A DNA stretch of 64,000 nt from JBGAQP01 sp044220635. Lineage in GTDB: Bacteria; Pseudomonadota; Gammaproteobacteria; Burkholderiales; Usitatibacteraceae. The position numbers and the translations under genes are program-made. Location of the stretch: positions 42,177 to 106,176 of the forward strand of contig JBGAQP010000013.1 in NCBI GenBank assembly GCA_044220635.1, written 5' to 3'. This document shows, in pieces, positions 16,470 through 25,266 of this stretch. The notes under the pieces were generated by a model. It was not told where the DNA came from, made no database searches, and was given only the letters and a program-made list of their open reading frames with translations. Each line of letters starts with the position of its first letter. The stretch's first letter is position 1.

Positions 16470-18443
16470 TCAGATCACGCGGTCGTTGCCCCCGTCCACG
16501 GGCAGCTGCGCGCCGGTGGTCTTCGCGAAGAGCGCGCCGCACATCTCCGCGGCGAGCTCGGCGACGTCGCGGCTGCCCACCTCGGTGCGCAGCACATTGT
16601 TGCGCTTGTACTCGTCCACCGTCATCCCGTAGTGCTTCGCGCGGGCCGCAAGCACCTCCTCGGTCCAGATCGCGGTGTCGAAGACCGCGTTGGGATGCAG
16701 CGTGTTCACGCGGATGCCGTCGGCGCCCCACTCGAGCGCCGCGACCCGCGCGAGCTGGTTGAGCGCGGCCTTCGAGGCCGAGTAGGCGCCCGCGCCGGGG
16801 CCCGGCGCCGGGACGTTTTTCGATCCGATCACCACCACGCGGCCGCCCCGGGGGGCGAGCTTGAGGAGCGGATGGCATTCGCGCATCAGCACGAGGTTCG
16901 CGTCGAGGTTCACCCGCATGACGCGGCGCCACTCCTCGGAGCCCAGCGCGTCGATGCGCCGCCCGCCCGGGAAGATCCCGGCGTTGAGCACGAGCATGTC
17001 GATGCCGCCGTAGGCCTCCACCGTGCGCGCGATCGCCGCCTTCAGCTGCGATTCGTCGGCCACGTCGCACGCGATCCCGAGGAAATCCGCCCGCTGGTGC
17101 AGCGTCTCGATCCCGCCCGCGAGGTCGAGCCCCACGACGGCGGCCCCGCGCGCGAGGAGCGAGTCCACCGTGGCCTTGCCGATGCCCGAGGCCGCGCCCG
17201 TCACCAGCGCGACCTCGCCCGCGAACGCCGGGGGCTTGCCCCCCTTGCGCAGCTTCGCCTGCTCGAGGTCCCAGTACTCGACGTCGAAGATGTCCTTCGC
17301 GGGAAGGGCCCGGTAGCCGCCGAGCGCCGTGGCGCGCGCGATCGTGGTCATCGTGTGGGCGTAGATCTCCGCGACGATCGCGGCGTCCTTCGCGGTGCGT
17401 CCCGCGGCGCACAGGCCGAGCTCGGGGTCGAGCACGACGCGCGGCGCGGGATCGAGCAGGGTCTTCCTCTCGCGCGCGAGCGGCTCGTGCGCGGCGAAAT
17501 ACTCGCGGTAGGCCCGGGCGTAGGCCTCGACGTCGCGCCCGAGCATCGGCAGGCGCTTGGTGCGGATCACGTGGTCGGGCGTGGCCGGCCCCTGCTGCGA
17601 GACCGTCGCGAGGTCCGCGCGCCGGCAGAAGGCGAGGCTCGCGGCGTCCGCATGCCGGGCGAGGACGACGGGAAAGCCCGCCGCGTCCGAGATCGCGCGG
17701 CGAAGCCGGGCGAGATCCGCCGTGCAGTCGCTTCCCGACGCGGCGCCGGGAGGAACCGGGACCTCCCAGGCCTTCTTCTTCCGGAGGTAGTCCTCGGCGC
17801 GCCCGACGAGGGCGATCATGCGCTCGTAGGACTCCCTGGCCGTGCGCCCGAACGAGAAGATCCCGTGGTTGAGGAGCACCATGCCGATCGTGCGCGGGCC
17901 GCTCTCGGCGGGAAAGCGCGCGGCGCACTCGCGCGCGAGGTCGAATCCCGGCATCACGTAGGGAATCACGACCACCTCGTCGCCGTAGATCTCGCGGATG
18001 CGCGCTTCTCCGTCCGCGGTGTTCGTGATCGCGAGGACCGCGTCGGCGTGGGTGTGGTCGACGAACTTCCAGGGCAGGATCGCGTGCAGGATCGCCTCGA
18101 CCGACGGCGCCGGGGCGGACGCGCGCGTCATGTGCGTGGCCATCTCGTTGACCATCTGCGGGTCCGGCAGCGCCGCGAGGCGCCCGAGGCGCCGGAGGTG
18201 CTCGAGCCGCACGGGCGCGAAGCCGGCTTCCTCGATCTTCTCGAGGTCCCAGCCGCTGCCCTTCACGTAGAGGAGCTCCTCCTCCTCGCCGAGGACGTTC
18301 TTCTCGGAAAGCTTGACGGAGGTGTTGCCTCCGCCGTGGAGCACGAGCGACTTGTCGCGCCCGAGCAGCCGCGAGCTGTGCACCCGCAGCGCGAGCTCGC
18401 CCGCGCCCGCATCGACGGCCCGGTCGTCCCAGAGGTTTTCCAT
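16470..18443 (-). CDS. Bifunctional class II aldolase / short-chain dehydrogenase
   Basis: A 657-residue fusion. The N-terminal half (about 1-400) is a class II aldolase/adducin domain with HGGGNTSVK, VDHTHADAVL (zinc histidines) and LLNHGIFSFG. The C-terminal half (about 410-657) is an NAD(P)-dependent SDR with TGAASGIGKA, LNAGIFPGG and the catalytic YSASK. The layout matches the RhaD/sorbitol-dehydrogenase-type bifunctional enzymes that cleave and oxidise sugar phosphates or lactaldehyde. No sugar transporter or kinase adjoins it, so the natural substrate is open. Confidence 0.92.
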   Translation of the reverse strand: MENLWDDRAVDAGAGELALRVHSSRLLGRDKSLVLHGGGNTSVKLSEKNVLGEEEELLYVKGSGWDLEKIEEAGFAPVRLEHLRRLGRLAALPDPQMVNEMATHMTRASAPAPSVEAILHAILPWKFVDHTHADAVLAITNTADGEARIREIYGDEVVVIPYVMPGFDLARECAARFPAESGPRTIGMVLLNHGIFSFGRTARESYERMIALVGRAEDYLRKKKAWEVPVPPGAASGSDCTADLARLRRAISDAAGFPVVLARHADAASLAFCRRADLATVSQQGPATPDHVIRTKRLPMLGRDVEAYARAYREYFAAHEPLARERKTLLDPAPRVVLDPELGLCAAGRTAKDAAIVAEIYAHTMTTIARATALGGYRALPAKDIFDVEYWDLEQAKLRKGGKPPAFAGEVALVTGAASGIGKATVDSLLARGAAVVGLDLAGGIETLHQRADFLGIACDVADESQLKAAIARTVEAYGGIDMLVLNAGIFPGGRRIDALGSEEWRRVMRVNLDANLVLMRECHPLLKLAPRGGRVVVIGSKNVPAPGPGAGAYSASKAALNQLARVAALEWGADGIRVNTLHPNAVFDTAIWTEEVLAARAKHYGMTVDEYKRNNVLRTEVGSRDVAELAAEMCGALFAKTTGAQLPVDGGNDRVI

Positions 18444-18470
18444 GCTGTTCGTAGGGCTAATGGAACCGCC

Positions 18471-18492
18471 ATTCTACCCGGCAGGTTAGAAT
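18471..18492. promoter_or_regulatory. Divergent -10 boxes forming an inverted repeat (ATTCTA-N10-TAGAAT)
   Basis: The left-reading -10 (TAGAAT on the minus strand, 18471-18476) serves the aldolase gene starting at 18443. The right-reading -10 (TAGAAT, 18487-18492) serves the kinase at 18526. They form a perfect 6+6 inverted repeat only 10 bp apart, so the two promoters should compete for polymerase. Confidence 0.5.
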
Positions 18493-18525
18493 CGTCCGAG
18501 AAACTCGGACAGCCCCGGGTGGAGC

Positions 18526-20502
18526 ATGGCCAGCGTGTCCCGCGACGACCGCCCCGTCTTCCTTTCGACGCTGCCCGCCGGTCGCCAGGAGCAGAAGCTC
18601 GGGCTGGCGGTCATCGTCCTCTCCTTCGCCGGCTTCCTCGTGGCGATGCCCTTCGCGCAGCGGCCGCTGCCGCGCGTCGAGGCCTTCGTTCCGCTGCACG
18701 CCTCGGCGCTGGTGATCGTCGACCTGATCACCGCGATCCTGCTCTACGGCCAGTTCGCGATCCTGCGCTCGCGGGCGCTGCTCGTGCTCGCGAGCGGATA
18801 CTTCTTCGCCGCCTGCCTCGCCGTCGCCCACACGCTTTCGTTCCCGGGGCTCTTCGCGCCGGAGGGGCTGCTCGGCGGCGGACGGCAGACCACGCGCTGG
18901 CTTTACCTCTTCTGGCACGGCGGCTTCCCCCTCGCGATCATCGCCTACGCCCTGCTCAAGGATCCCGAGGCCGTCCCGAAGGCCGCCGCCGGCTCCTCGC
19001 GGCCCGCGATTCTCGCGAGCCTCGCCGCCGTATCCGCGCTCGCGGCGCTGCTCGTCGCCCTCGCCACCTCCGGCCACGGGGGCCTGCCCGCGATCATGGT
19101 CGAGGACCGCTACGGCGCCTCGATGGCATTCGTCGTCACGCCGGTGTGGGGGCTGAGCCTCGTCGCGCTCGTCATCCTGTGGTCGCGCCAGCCCCATTCC
19201 GGGCTCGACTTCTGGCTGATGGTGGTGATGTGCGCGTGGATCTTCGACGTGGCGCTCTCGGCCGTGTTCAACGCCGCGCGCTTCGACCTGGGGTTCTACG
19301 CCGGGCGCCTCTACGGGCTGTTCGCCGCGAGCTTCGTGCTCGCGGTGCTCCTGATCGAGAACGGCGTGCTCTACGGGCGGCTCGTCGCCGCCTTCGACCG
19401 CGAGAGAAGCGGGCGCGAGCGCGTCGAGACCGAGGCGCAAGACATGCGCGAGCGCCTCGCGGGCATCGTCGACTCCGCCATGGACGCGATCATCACCGTG
19501 GACGACAGCCACCGCATCGTCGTCTTCAACGCCGCGGCCGAGGCGCTTTTCGGCTGCCCGCGGGCCGAGGCGATCGGCTCGCCCATCTCGCGCTTCCTCC
19601 CCGAGCGCTTCCGCCGGGAGCACGACGCCCACATCGCGCGCTTCGGCGACACTCGCGTGGTCTCGCGCCGCATGGGGGCGCAGCGCATCGTCATGGGCCT
19701 TCGCCACGGCGGCGAGGAGTTCCCCGCGGACGCCTCGATCTCCCAGATCGAGCAGGACGGGCGCAAGTTCTACACCGTGATCCTGCGCGACGTGACCGAG
19801 CGGGTGCTCGCCGACGAGCGCCTGCGCGCCTCCCGCGAGGAGCTGCGCGAGTTCGCCGCGCTCGCCCAGGCCGCGCGCGAGCAGGAGCAGCGCAGGATCG
19901 CGCGCGAGCTCCACGACGAGCTCGGCCAGTCGCTCGCGGCGCTGAAGATGGACGTCGACTGGATGCAGCGCGGGCTCCCGCCGGGCCAGGAGGCCCAGGT
20001 CGAGCGGCTCGCGGAGATGAAGCGCCTGCTCGATGGCACCGTGGAGGCCACGCGGCGCATCGCCTCGGACCTGCGCCCGCTCATCCTCGACGACCTGGGG
20101 CTCGTCCCCGCCGTGGAGTGGCTGGTGCAGGGGCTGCGCAAGCGCTCGGGCCTCGACGCCCGGCTCACGGTGTTCCCGGCGGACCTCGACCTGCGCGATC
20201 CCCACGCCACGGCGCTCTTCCGCATCGTCCAGGAGTCGATGACGAACATCGTCCGCCACGCCGGCGCCACGCGCGTCGACATCGCCATCGAGAGGACCGA
20301 CGGCGAGATCCGCGTGACGGTGCGCGACGACGGGAAGGGCTTCGAAACCGCCGATCCCCGCAAGCCCCTTTCGACGGGCCTCGTGGGACTGCGCGAGCGC
20401 GCCTACTTCCTCGACGGGGAAGTGGACGTGGAGAGCGCCCCCGGGCAGGGGACGACGGTGCGCGTGCGCATTCCCTTCGCCGGCGCCGCGGGCGCGCACT
20501 GA
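18526..20502 (+). CDS. Membrane sensor histidine kinase, NarX/HisKA_3 type (MASE4-like, PAS)
   Basis: A 658-residue sensor kinase. Residues about 25-285 hold roughly eight hydrophobic segments resembling a MASE-type membrane sensor. A PAS domain follows (about 300-425: AMDAIITVDDSHRIVVFNAA, then ILRDVTERV). The dimerisation/phosphoacceptor helix has ARELHDELGQS with His463, typical of HisKA_3 kinases that pair with LuxR-type response regulators. The ATPase domain has NIVRHAGAT, DDGKGF and GLVGLRERA. No response regulator is adjacent, so it is an orphan here. Confidence 0.92.
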   Translation: MASVSRDDRPVFLSTLPAGRQEQKLGLAVIVLSFAGFLVAMPFAQRPLPRVEAFVPLHASALVIVDLITAILLYGQFAILRSRALLVLASGYFFAACLAVAHTLSFPGLFAPEGLLGGGRQTTRWLYLFWHGGFPLAIIAYALLKDPEAVPKAAAGSSRPAILASLAAVSALAALLVALATSGHGGLPAIMVEDRYGASMAFVVTPVWGLSLVALVILWSRQPHSGLDFWLMVVMCAWIFDVALSAVFNAARFDLGFYAGRLYGLFAASFVLAVLLIENGVLYGRLVAAFDRERSGRERVETEAQDMRERLAGIVDSAMDAIITVDDSHRIVVFNAAAEALFGCPRAEAIGSPISRFLPERFRREHDAHIARFGDTRVVSRRMGAQRIVMGLRHGGEEFPADASISQIEQDGRKFYTVILRDVTERVLADERLRASREELREFAALAQAAREQEQRRIARELHDELGQSLAALKMDVDWMQRGLPPGQEAQVERLAEMKRLLDGTVEATRRIASDLRPLILDDLGLVPAVEWLVQGLRKRSGLDARLTVFPADLDLRDPHATALFRIVQESMTNIVRHAGATRVDIAIERTDGEIRVTVRDDGKGFETADPRKPLSTGLVGLRERAYFLDGEVDVESAPGQGTTVRVRIPFAGAAGAH

Positions 20503-20511
20503 GCGGCCGCG

Positions 20512-22374
20512 CTACCAGGCGAGGCCGTAGTCCTCGCCGTGGTTGCTCGAGCCGCCCCAGAAGCTGCCGTGCCGGCGATCGATGAGGATCGCGTTCACCG
20601 GCCCCGAGGTCCGCTCGCGATAGACGGCGTCGTAGCCCATCGCCTTCAGGGCCTCGCGCGCCGCGGGCGCGGTCCTCTCGTTGAGCAGGATCGCACCGGG
20701 GCGCGACTCGTGGTTCTCGAACGAAGCGCGCATCTGGTAGCTGTTGAACCCCGGGGCCTCGGCCGCCTGCTGGGGCGTCATGCCGAACTCGGCGACGTTG
20801 AGGAAGAACTGGAGCAGGTCCTGGTCCTGCCCGTCTCCGCCCTGCACGGCGAAGGCGAGCCAGGGCGCTCCGTCGCGCAGCGCGAGGCTCGGGGTGAGCG
20901 TGACGCGCGGGCGCTTGCCGGGCGCGAGGACGTTGAACGGGTTCTCGGCGGCGTCGAGCACGAAGCTCTGCATGCGCTGCGAAAGCCCGATGCCGGTCTT
21001 GCCGGCGATGACCGCCGGGACCCAGCCGCCGCTCGGCGTCACGGAGACGACCCACCCTTCCCTGTCCGCGGCGACGACCGAGGTCGTTCCCGCGTAGAAG
21101 GCGCGCAGGAAGCCCTCGTCGGCGGCCATCGGCGTGCCGCCCTTCGCCGGCGCCTTCTTCCTCGGCTCGCCCCATATCCCGAGCAGGTCGAGGTACGGGT
21201 TCTTCGAGCGCTGGAACGGATAGGGGTCGCCCGGCGCGGCGGCAGGGTCGTTGCGCTCCGGCTTCACGAGCTTCGCGCGCGAGCGCGCGTAGTCCTTCGA
21301 GAGCAGGCCCAGGATCGGCTCGGCCGGCGGGAAGTACGGGTCGCCGTAGTAGAAGTCGCGGTCGGCGAAGGCGAGGTTCATCGCCTGGTAGAGCGTGTGG
21401 ATGTAGCGCGGGCTGTTGTAGCCCATCGCCTTCAGGTCGAAGTTCTCGAGGATGTTGAGCGCCTGCAGCATCACCGGGCCCTGCGTCCAGTGCGTGAGCT
21501 TGTAGACCTCGATGCCGCGGTATTCGGTCTTCTCGGGCTCCTCGAGGCGGACCTCCCAGCGTGCGAGGTCCTCGAGCGTGAAGAGCCCGCCCTGCGCGCG
21601 CACGCTCTCGACCAGCTCCCGGGCGATGTCGCCGCGATAGAAGCGCTCGTAGGCGGCGAGGATCGCCGCCTTGCGGCCCTTTCCGTCGGCGAGCGCGCGC
21701 GCCTCCGCCTCGACGAGCCTGCGCAGCGTCGCGGCGAGCTCGGGCTGGCGGAAGATCTCGCCCGGCTCGGGCGCGTGGGCGCCCTCCCTCGGCAGCATGA
21801 TGCGGCGCGAGTCGGGCCACTTCAGCAGGTGCTCTCTCATCCGCTCGATGTAGTTCGCGCTCTGCGCCTCGATCGGATACCCGTCGGCCATGCGGATCGC
21901 GGGCGCGAGCACCTCCGCGAGCGAAAGCCGCCCGAATTCCGCGAGCATGACGAGGATCCCGCCGGGAGTCCCCGGCGTGACCGCGGCGAGGGGCCCGTAG
22001 GGCGGCGGGTAGTCCATCCCCTGAGAACGGAAGAACTCGGGTGTCGCGCCCGTCGGCGCGACACCCAGGGCGTTGACGCCCACGACCTTGCGCGTCTTCG
22101 GGTTCCAGATGAGCGCCTGCGTCTCCCCGCCCCAGTGCAGCACGTCCCACATCGTCGCGGTGGCGGCGATCATCGCGCAGGCCGCGTCGACCGCGTTGCC
22201 GCCCTTCAGGAAGATCGCGGCCCCCGCGGTCGCGCCGAGGGGCTTGCCCGTCACCGCCATCCACTCCTGGCCGTGCAGGGGCGGCTTCTGGGTGCGCGGC
22301 GCCTGCGCCGGCGCGCCGAGCGACGCGCACAGCAGCGCGGCGATCCCGGCGACGAGGAGGACGCGGCCGCTCAC
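20512..22374 (-). CDS. ggt: Gamma-glutamyltransferase family protein
   Basis: Periplasmic N-terminal nucleophile hydrolase of 620 residues that would cleave gamma-glutamyl bonds such as in glutathione. A signal peptide (about 1-26) begins at a GTG start overlapping the upstream stop (GTGA). The N-terminal GATAGAAIFLKGGNAVDAAC is typical of the family. Self-cleavage is expected before the threonine in AGTTSVVAADREGW. The usual TTHFS context reads TTSVV, so substrate preference may differ. GGDGQDQDLLQFFLNV and GSSNHGEDYG are conserved late motifs. Confidence 0.88.
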   Translation of the reverse strand: MSGRVLLVAGIAALLCASLGAPAQAPRTQKPPLHGQEWMAVTGKPLGATAGAAIFLKGGNAVDAACAMIAATATMWDVLHWGGETQALIWNPKTRKVVGVNALGVAPTGATPEFFRSQGMDYPPPYGPLAAVTPGTPGGILVMLAEFGRLSLAEVLAPAIRMADGYPIEAQSANYIERMREHLLKWPDSRRIMLPREGAHAPEPGEIFRQPELAATLRRLVEAEARALADGKGRKAAILAAYERFYRGDIARELVESVRAQGGLFTLEDLARWEVRLEEPEKTEYRGIEVYKLTHWTQGPVMLQALNILENFDLKAMGYNSPRYIHTLYQAMNLAFADRDFYYGDPYFPPAEPILGLLSKDYARSRAKLVKPERNDPAAAPGDPYPFQRSKNPYLDLLGIWGEPRKKAPAKGGTPMAADEGFLRAFYAGTTSVVAADREGWVVSVTPSGGWVPAVIAGKTGIGLSQRMQSFVLDAAENPFNVLAPGKRPRVTLTPSLALRDGAPWLAFAVQGGDGQDQDLLQFFLNVAEFGMTPQQAAEAPGFNSYQMRASFENHESRPGAILLNERTAPAAREALKAMGYDAVYRERTSGPVNAILIDRRHGSFWGGSSNHGEDYGLAW

Positions 22375-23084
22375 GAGACGAGCCACTGCGCGAACGCCAT
22401 CCAGGCGGGCGATCCCGCGAGCAGCACGCGCGCGGGCTGCGACAGCAGCAGCAACGGCACGCCCCAGCCGAACGCCGGGTGCAGGCGCCGGTTGCGCGCC
22501 GTGTCCCAGGCCACGCAGGCGAGGACGATCACGTCCGTGACCGCGAAGAAAGCCGGCAGGCCGGCCGAATGCAGGGCGTCGATCGGCAGGCGCGCGATGG
22601 CGGGCGTGAGGATGGAGAGCGTGGCGAGCAGCATCAGGCGCTTGTGGACGTCGCTGCGCCGGCGCATCCACAGGGCGGTGCCCACGAAGAGCGCGAAGAG
22701 GACCAGCTCGGCGAGGGGAATGGCGAGGAAGACGAGCGGGGGCGGCCCCGGCGAGACGCCTCGGCGGGCCGCCTCGATCGCCGTGGCGGCGCCCACGACG
22801 AGCACCGTCCCCGCGAGCGCCGCGCCGAAGAGGCCGAGCCGGCGGTGCAGGTCCACGCGGCGGGCGGCGACGAGGCGCGCCTGCGCGATGAAGGTCGCGA
22901 TCCAGAGCGTCATCACCACCGCGTGCACGTGCACGAGCGCAGGAAGCTCGGGCGTGCCGAACGCCCCCTTCAGGTAGTAGCTGCGCGCGAAACCGGCGAA
23001 GGCGACGAGCGCGACGAGGACGGCGGCCGCCGTGTAGAGGCGGCGTTCCGGGGCGATGGGCGGTTTTCCCGTGTCGATGGCCAT
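22371..23084 (-). CDS. Multi-pass membrane protein, DUF2306-like
   Basis: A 237-residue inner-membrane protein with about seven hydrophobic segments. Histidines lie in LVHVHAVVMTLW (second segment) and VDLHRRLGLFG, a pattern reminiscent of DUF2306-like proteins, though this assignment is tentative. The start has an excellent Shine-Dalgarno (AAGGAG). Its stop overlaps the ggt GTG by four bases, so the two are translationally coupled. Confidence 0.75.
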   Translation of the reverse strand: MAIDTGKPPIAPERRLYTAAAVLVALVAFAGFARSYYLKGAFGTPELPALVHVHAVVMTLWIATFIAQARLVAARRVDLHRRLGLFGAALAGTVLVVGAATAIEAARRGVSPGPPPLVFLAIPLAELVLFALFVGTALWMRRRSDVHKRLMLLATLSILTPAIARLPIDALHSAGLPAFFAVTDVIVLACVAWDTARNRRLHPAFGWGVPLLLLSQPARVLLAGSPAWMAFAQWLVS

Positions 23085-23098
23085 GGACAGCTCCTTAT

Positions 23099-23998
23099 TC
23101 AGCGAACGACGAGCCAGGCGCCGGCCACGCAGGCGGCCGCCACCACGGCGACGAAGACCCAGACGGCGTTGAAGTGCGGCGGCAGGTCGCGGTCGAGGAC
23201 CGATTCCTTCGGGTTCGCGGGATTGAAGTAGACGGTGACGCCCTTCCCGGCCGGATACAGGGCGGGAATGCGCGCGACCTGGGGGCTGCCGGGCATGATC
23301 TCGCCGATCGTCACGCGGCTTCCCCGGTGCTTGTCGAAGCCGACGGTGAACTCGTACTCGACCCTCGGAAGCTCCACCTCGCGGCTCCCGCGCCGCTCGC
23401 GGACGAGCTTCGAGGAGACGATCCGGCCGCTCGCCGGCTTCCAGAGCGCGGCACGCCGCACCTCGCCGAGCTTCACCAGGATCACGGCGCCGAGCGCCGC
23501 GGGGATCGCGAGCAGGAAGAGCGCGATCGCCCAGTTCCCCTTGCCCATGGCGGCAAGAACGCCGAGCACGATCGGAATGCCGGCCGCGGCCCACACGAGC
23601 CGCGTGGACGGGTCCGGCGCGGGCTTCGGCGCCGATCCCGCGGGGGCCTCGCGCATCGTTTCCCACGTGGCGAGGGAGCGCCAGCGCCCGTCGGCGGCGA
23701 GGAAGCTCGCGACGATCTCCCCGAGGAGCGCGCGATCGACCGGCGAGACCGTCCATTGCAGCGGGAAGGCGTCGCCCTCGATCTCCACGCGGAAGGTGCC
23801 CTCCTCGTGCGTGACCTCGAGCACGTCGTCGCTCGGCAGGCCGACGATCAGGTACCAGTCATCGCCGCGCGGCTCCCGGTCCACGGCGCCGAGGATGTCG
23901 GCAAGCGTGGCGCTCGCGGAAAGCTCGGTGCCGCAGAGATTCAGCGTGGGTCCGGCGGCGCCCTCCCCGGCGCGACCGGCGGCTTCGGATGTCGACAT
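23099..23998 (-). CDS. Membrane protein with C-terminal DUF3592-like domain
   Basis: A 299-residue protein. A soluble N-terminal region (about 1-125) precedes two adjacent hydrophobic segments (about 133-175). Then comes a DUF3592-type domain: ASGRIVSSKLVRERRG, VEYEFTVGFDKHRGSRV, ending in the hallmark GKGVTVYFNPANPKESVL. A final hydrophobic segment (about 276-298) closes the protein. Function unknown; envelope localisation inferred. It ends 14 bp before the next gene and may share its operon. Confidence 0.8.
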   Translation of the reverse strand: MSTSEAAGRAGEGAAGPTLNLCGTELSASATLADILGAVDREPRGDDWYLIVGLPSDDVLEVTHEEGTFRVEIEGDAFPLQWTVSPVDRALLGEIVASFLAADGRWRSLATWETMREAPAGSAPKPAPDPSTRLVWAAAGIPIVLGVLAAMGKGNWAIALFLLAIPAALGAVILVKLGEVRRAALWKPASGRIVSSKLVRERRGSREVELPRVEYEFTVGFDKHRGSRVTIGEIMPGSPQVARIPALYPAGKGVTVYFNPANPKESVLDRDLPPHFNAVWVFVAVVAAACVAGAWLVVR

Positions 23999-24059
23999 CG
24001 CGGTTCCTCCCCGAACGGCGAGGCCGTGAGTCTATCACCGGCCGGCGAGCGCCGGCCTC

Positions 24060-25010
24060 TCAGGCCGCGTGCTCCTGCGCGAGCCGCCGCGCCAGCCGCG
24101 CGACCGCCGTGCGCAGCGCCGCGGGCTCGCGGATCTCGAAGCGGAAGGGCAGCCGCATGAGCTCGCGCGCGTACCACTCGACGTCGTCGAGGGAACCGCG
24201 CAGCAGCACGCCCTCGGCGCAGGCCTCGGCCGCGCCGAGCACGCAGAAGAGCTCGCGGCGCGCCGTGGCGAGGTCCGTGTGCAGGAGCACCTGCGCCGGG
24301 ATGGCGCGCGGCAGCGTGGCGAGCGAGCGGGTGAGGTACTCCGAGGCGTCGAACCCCTCCGGGCGCACGAAGGCGCGCCCGGTCGCCTCGCCGTGCGCGA
24401 CGCGGTCGAGCCGCAGGGTGCGAAGGCCCGCGCGCAGGTGGCAGCGGCCCACGACGTACCAGCGCCCCGAGCGGAACACGAGCCCGTACACGTCGAAGTC
24501 GCGGGAGGTGAGCGTGCCGTCGGCCGCGCGGTAGCGCAGGCTCGCCGTGCGCCGCGCCTGCGCGGATCCGCTGAGCACGCGCAGCAGCCGCGCGTCGGCA
24601 TCGGCCCGCGCGTCCCCCGTGTGCAGCGCCACGCTTTCGCGCAGCGCCGCGATGGTCTTCTTCGGCGCGCTCGGCAGCACCCGGTCGAGCTTCGCCTGCA
24701 CGCTCTCGATGGCGGGGGCCGCATCCGCGAGGCCCAGGCCGCGCGCGGCGATGAGGCCGAGCGAAAGCGCCTGCGCCTCCTCGTCGCTGAACATCATCGG
24801 CGGCAGCTTGAAGCCGGGCACGAGGCGGTAGCCGCCGTAGCGGCCCTGCTCGGTCGTGATCGGGATGCCCATCTCCTCGAGCATCGCGATGTAGCGCCTG
24901 AGCGTCCGGGGATCGACCTCGACGCGGCGCGCGAGCTCGGCGCCGCTCAACTGCGCGTGGGACTGGAGCAGCTCGAGCACCGCGAGCACCCGGGTGGCGG
25001 GATGGGGCAT
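24060..25010 (-). CDS. WYL-domain transcriptional regulator (YafY/DeoR-like)
   Basis: A 316-residue regulator. The N-terminal winged helix (about 1-60) contains LSGAELARRVEVDPRTLRRY and EQGRYGGYRLVPG, typical of YafY-type HTH_11 proteins. The middle is the WYL domain with VFRSGRWYVVGRC, and a WCX-type C-terminal extension follows. WYL domains bind ligands, possibly nucleotides or nucleic acids. The divergent gene at 25072 and the inverted repeat at 25029-25053 suggest autoregulation, by inference. Confidence 0.92.
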   Translation of the reverse strand: MPHPATRVLAVLELLQSHAQLSGAELARRVEVDPRTLRRYIAMLEEMGIPITTEQGRYGGYRLVPGFKLPPMMFSDEEAQALSLGLIAARGLGLADAAPAIESVQAKLDRVLPSAPKKTIAALRESVALHTGDARADADARLLRVLSGSAQARRTASLRYRAADGTLTSRDFDVYGLVFRSGRWYVVGRCHLRAGLRTLRLDRVAHGEATGRAFVRPEGFDASEYLTRSLATLPRAIPAQVLLHTDLATARRELFCVLGAAEACAEGVLLRGSLDDVEWYARELMRLPFRFEIREPAALRTAVARLARRLAQEHAA

Positions 25011-25028
25011 ACCGCGACTTTATACAGG

Positions 25029-25053
25029 AACTAGGACCGAATTTGCCCTAGTT
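25029..25053. promoter_or_regulatory. Inverted repeat AACTAGG-N11-CCTAGTT, candidate WYL-regulator operator
   Basis: Perfect seven-base arms at 25029-25035 and 25047-25053, inside the 61 bp between the divergently read regulator and the small gene at 25072. Position and symmetry fit an operator controlling both promoters. Confidence 0.55.
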
Positions 25054-25071
25054 AGCCGGTAGAGTCCCCCC

Positions 25072-25266
25072 ATGAAGACCGAGCTGCGCCTCCTCGCCGC
25101 CGCCATCCTCCTGCTGGTGCTGACGGCCGCCAGCTGCCGCAACCAGGCCGTCGCCGGCGAGCGGCGGGAGCCGGGCGCGCGGAACGCGGAGCCCTCACGG
25201 GACTGCTGCCGGTGCGCCGCCATCGACGAGGCGGTGCGGCACCTCGCGCAGCGCTTCACGCCCTGA
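25072..25266 (+). CDS. Small Cys-rich exported or lipoprotein-like peptide
   Basis: A 64-residue open frame with a hydrophobic signal (about 5-20) ending LTAASC, a weak lipobox. The tail contains a CCRC cluster (DCCRCAAIDEAV). It is divergent from the WYL regulator, with an inverted repeat between them, so it may be the regulator's target. Length and composition are compatible with a real gene, but no homologous family is recognised. Confidence 0.45.
   Translation: MKTELRLLAAAILLLVLTAASCRNQAVAGERREPGARNAEPSRDCCRCAAIDEAVRHLAQRFTP

Noticed and set aside
22375..22671. N-terminal extension of gamma-glutamyltransferase
   Set aside because: It reads through the upstream membrane-protein gene. The GTG start followed by a signal peptide is the sensible start.
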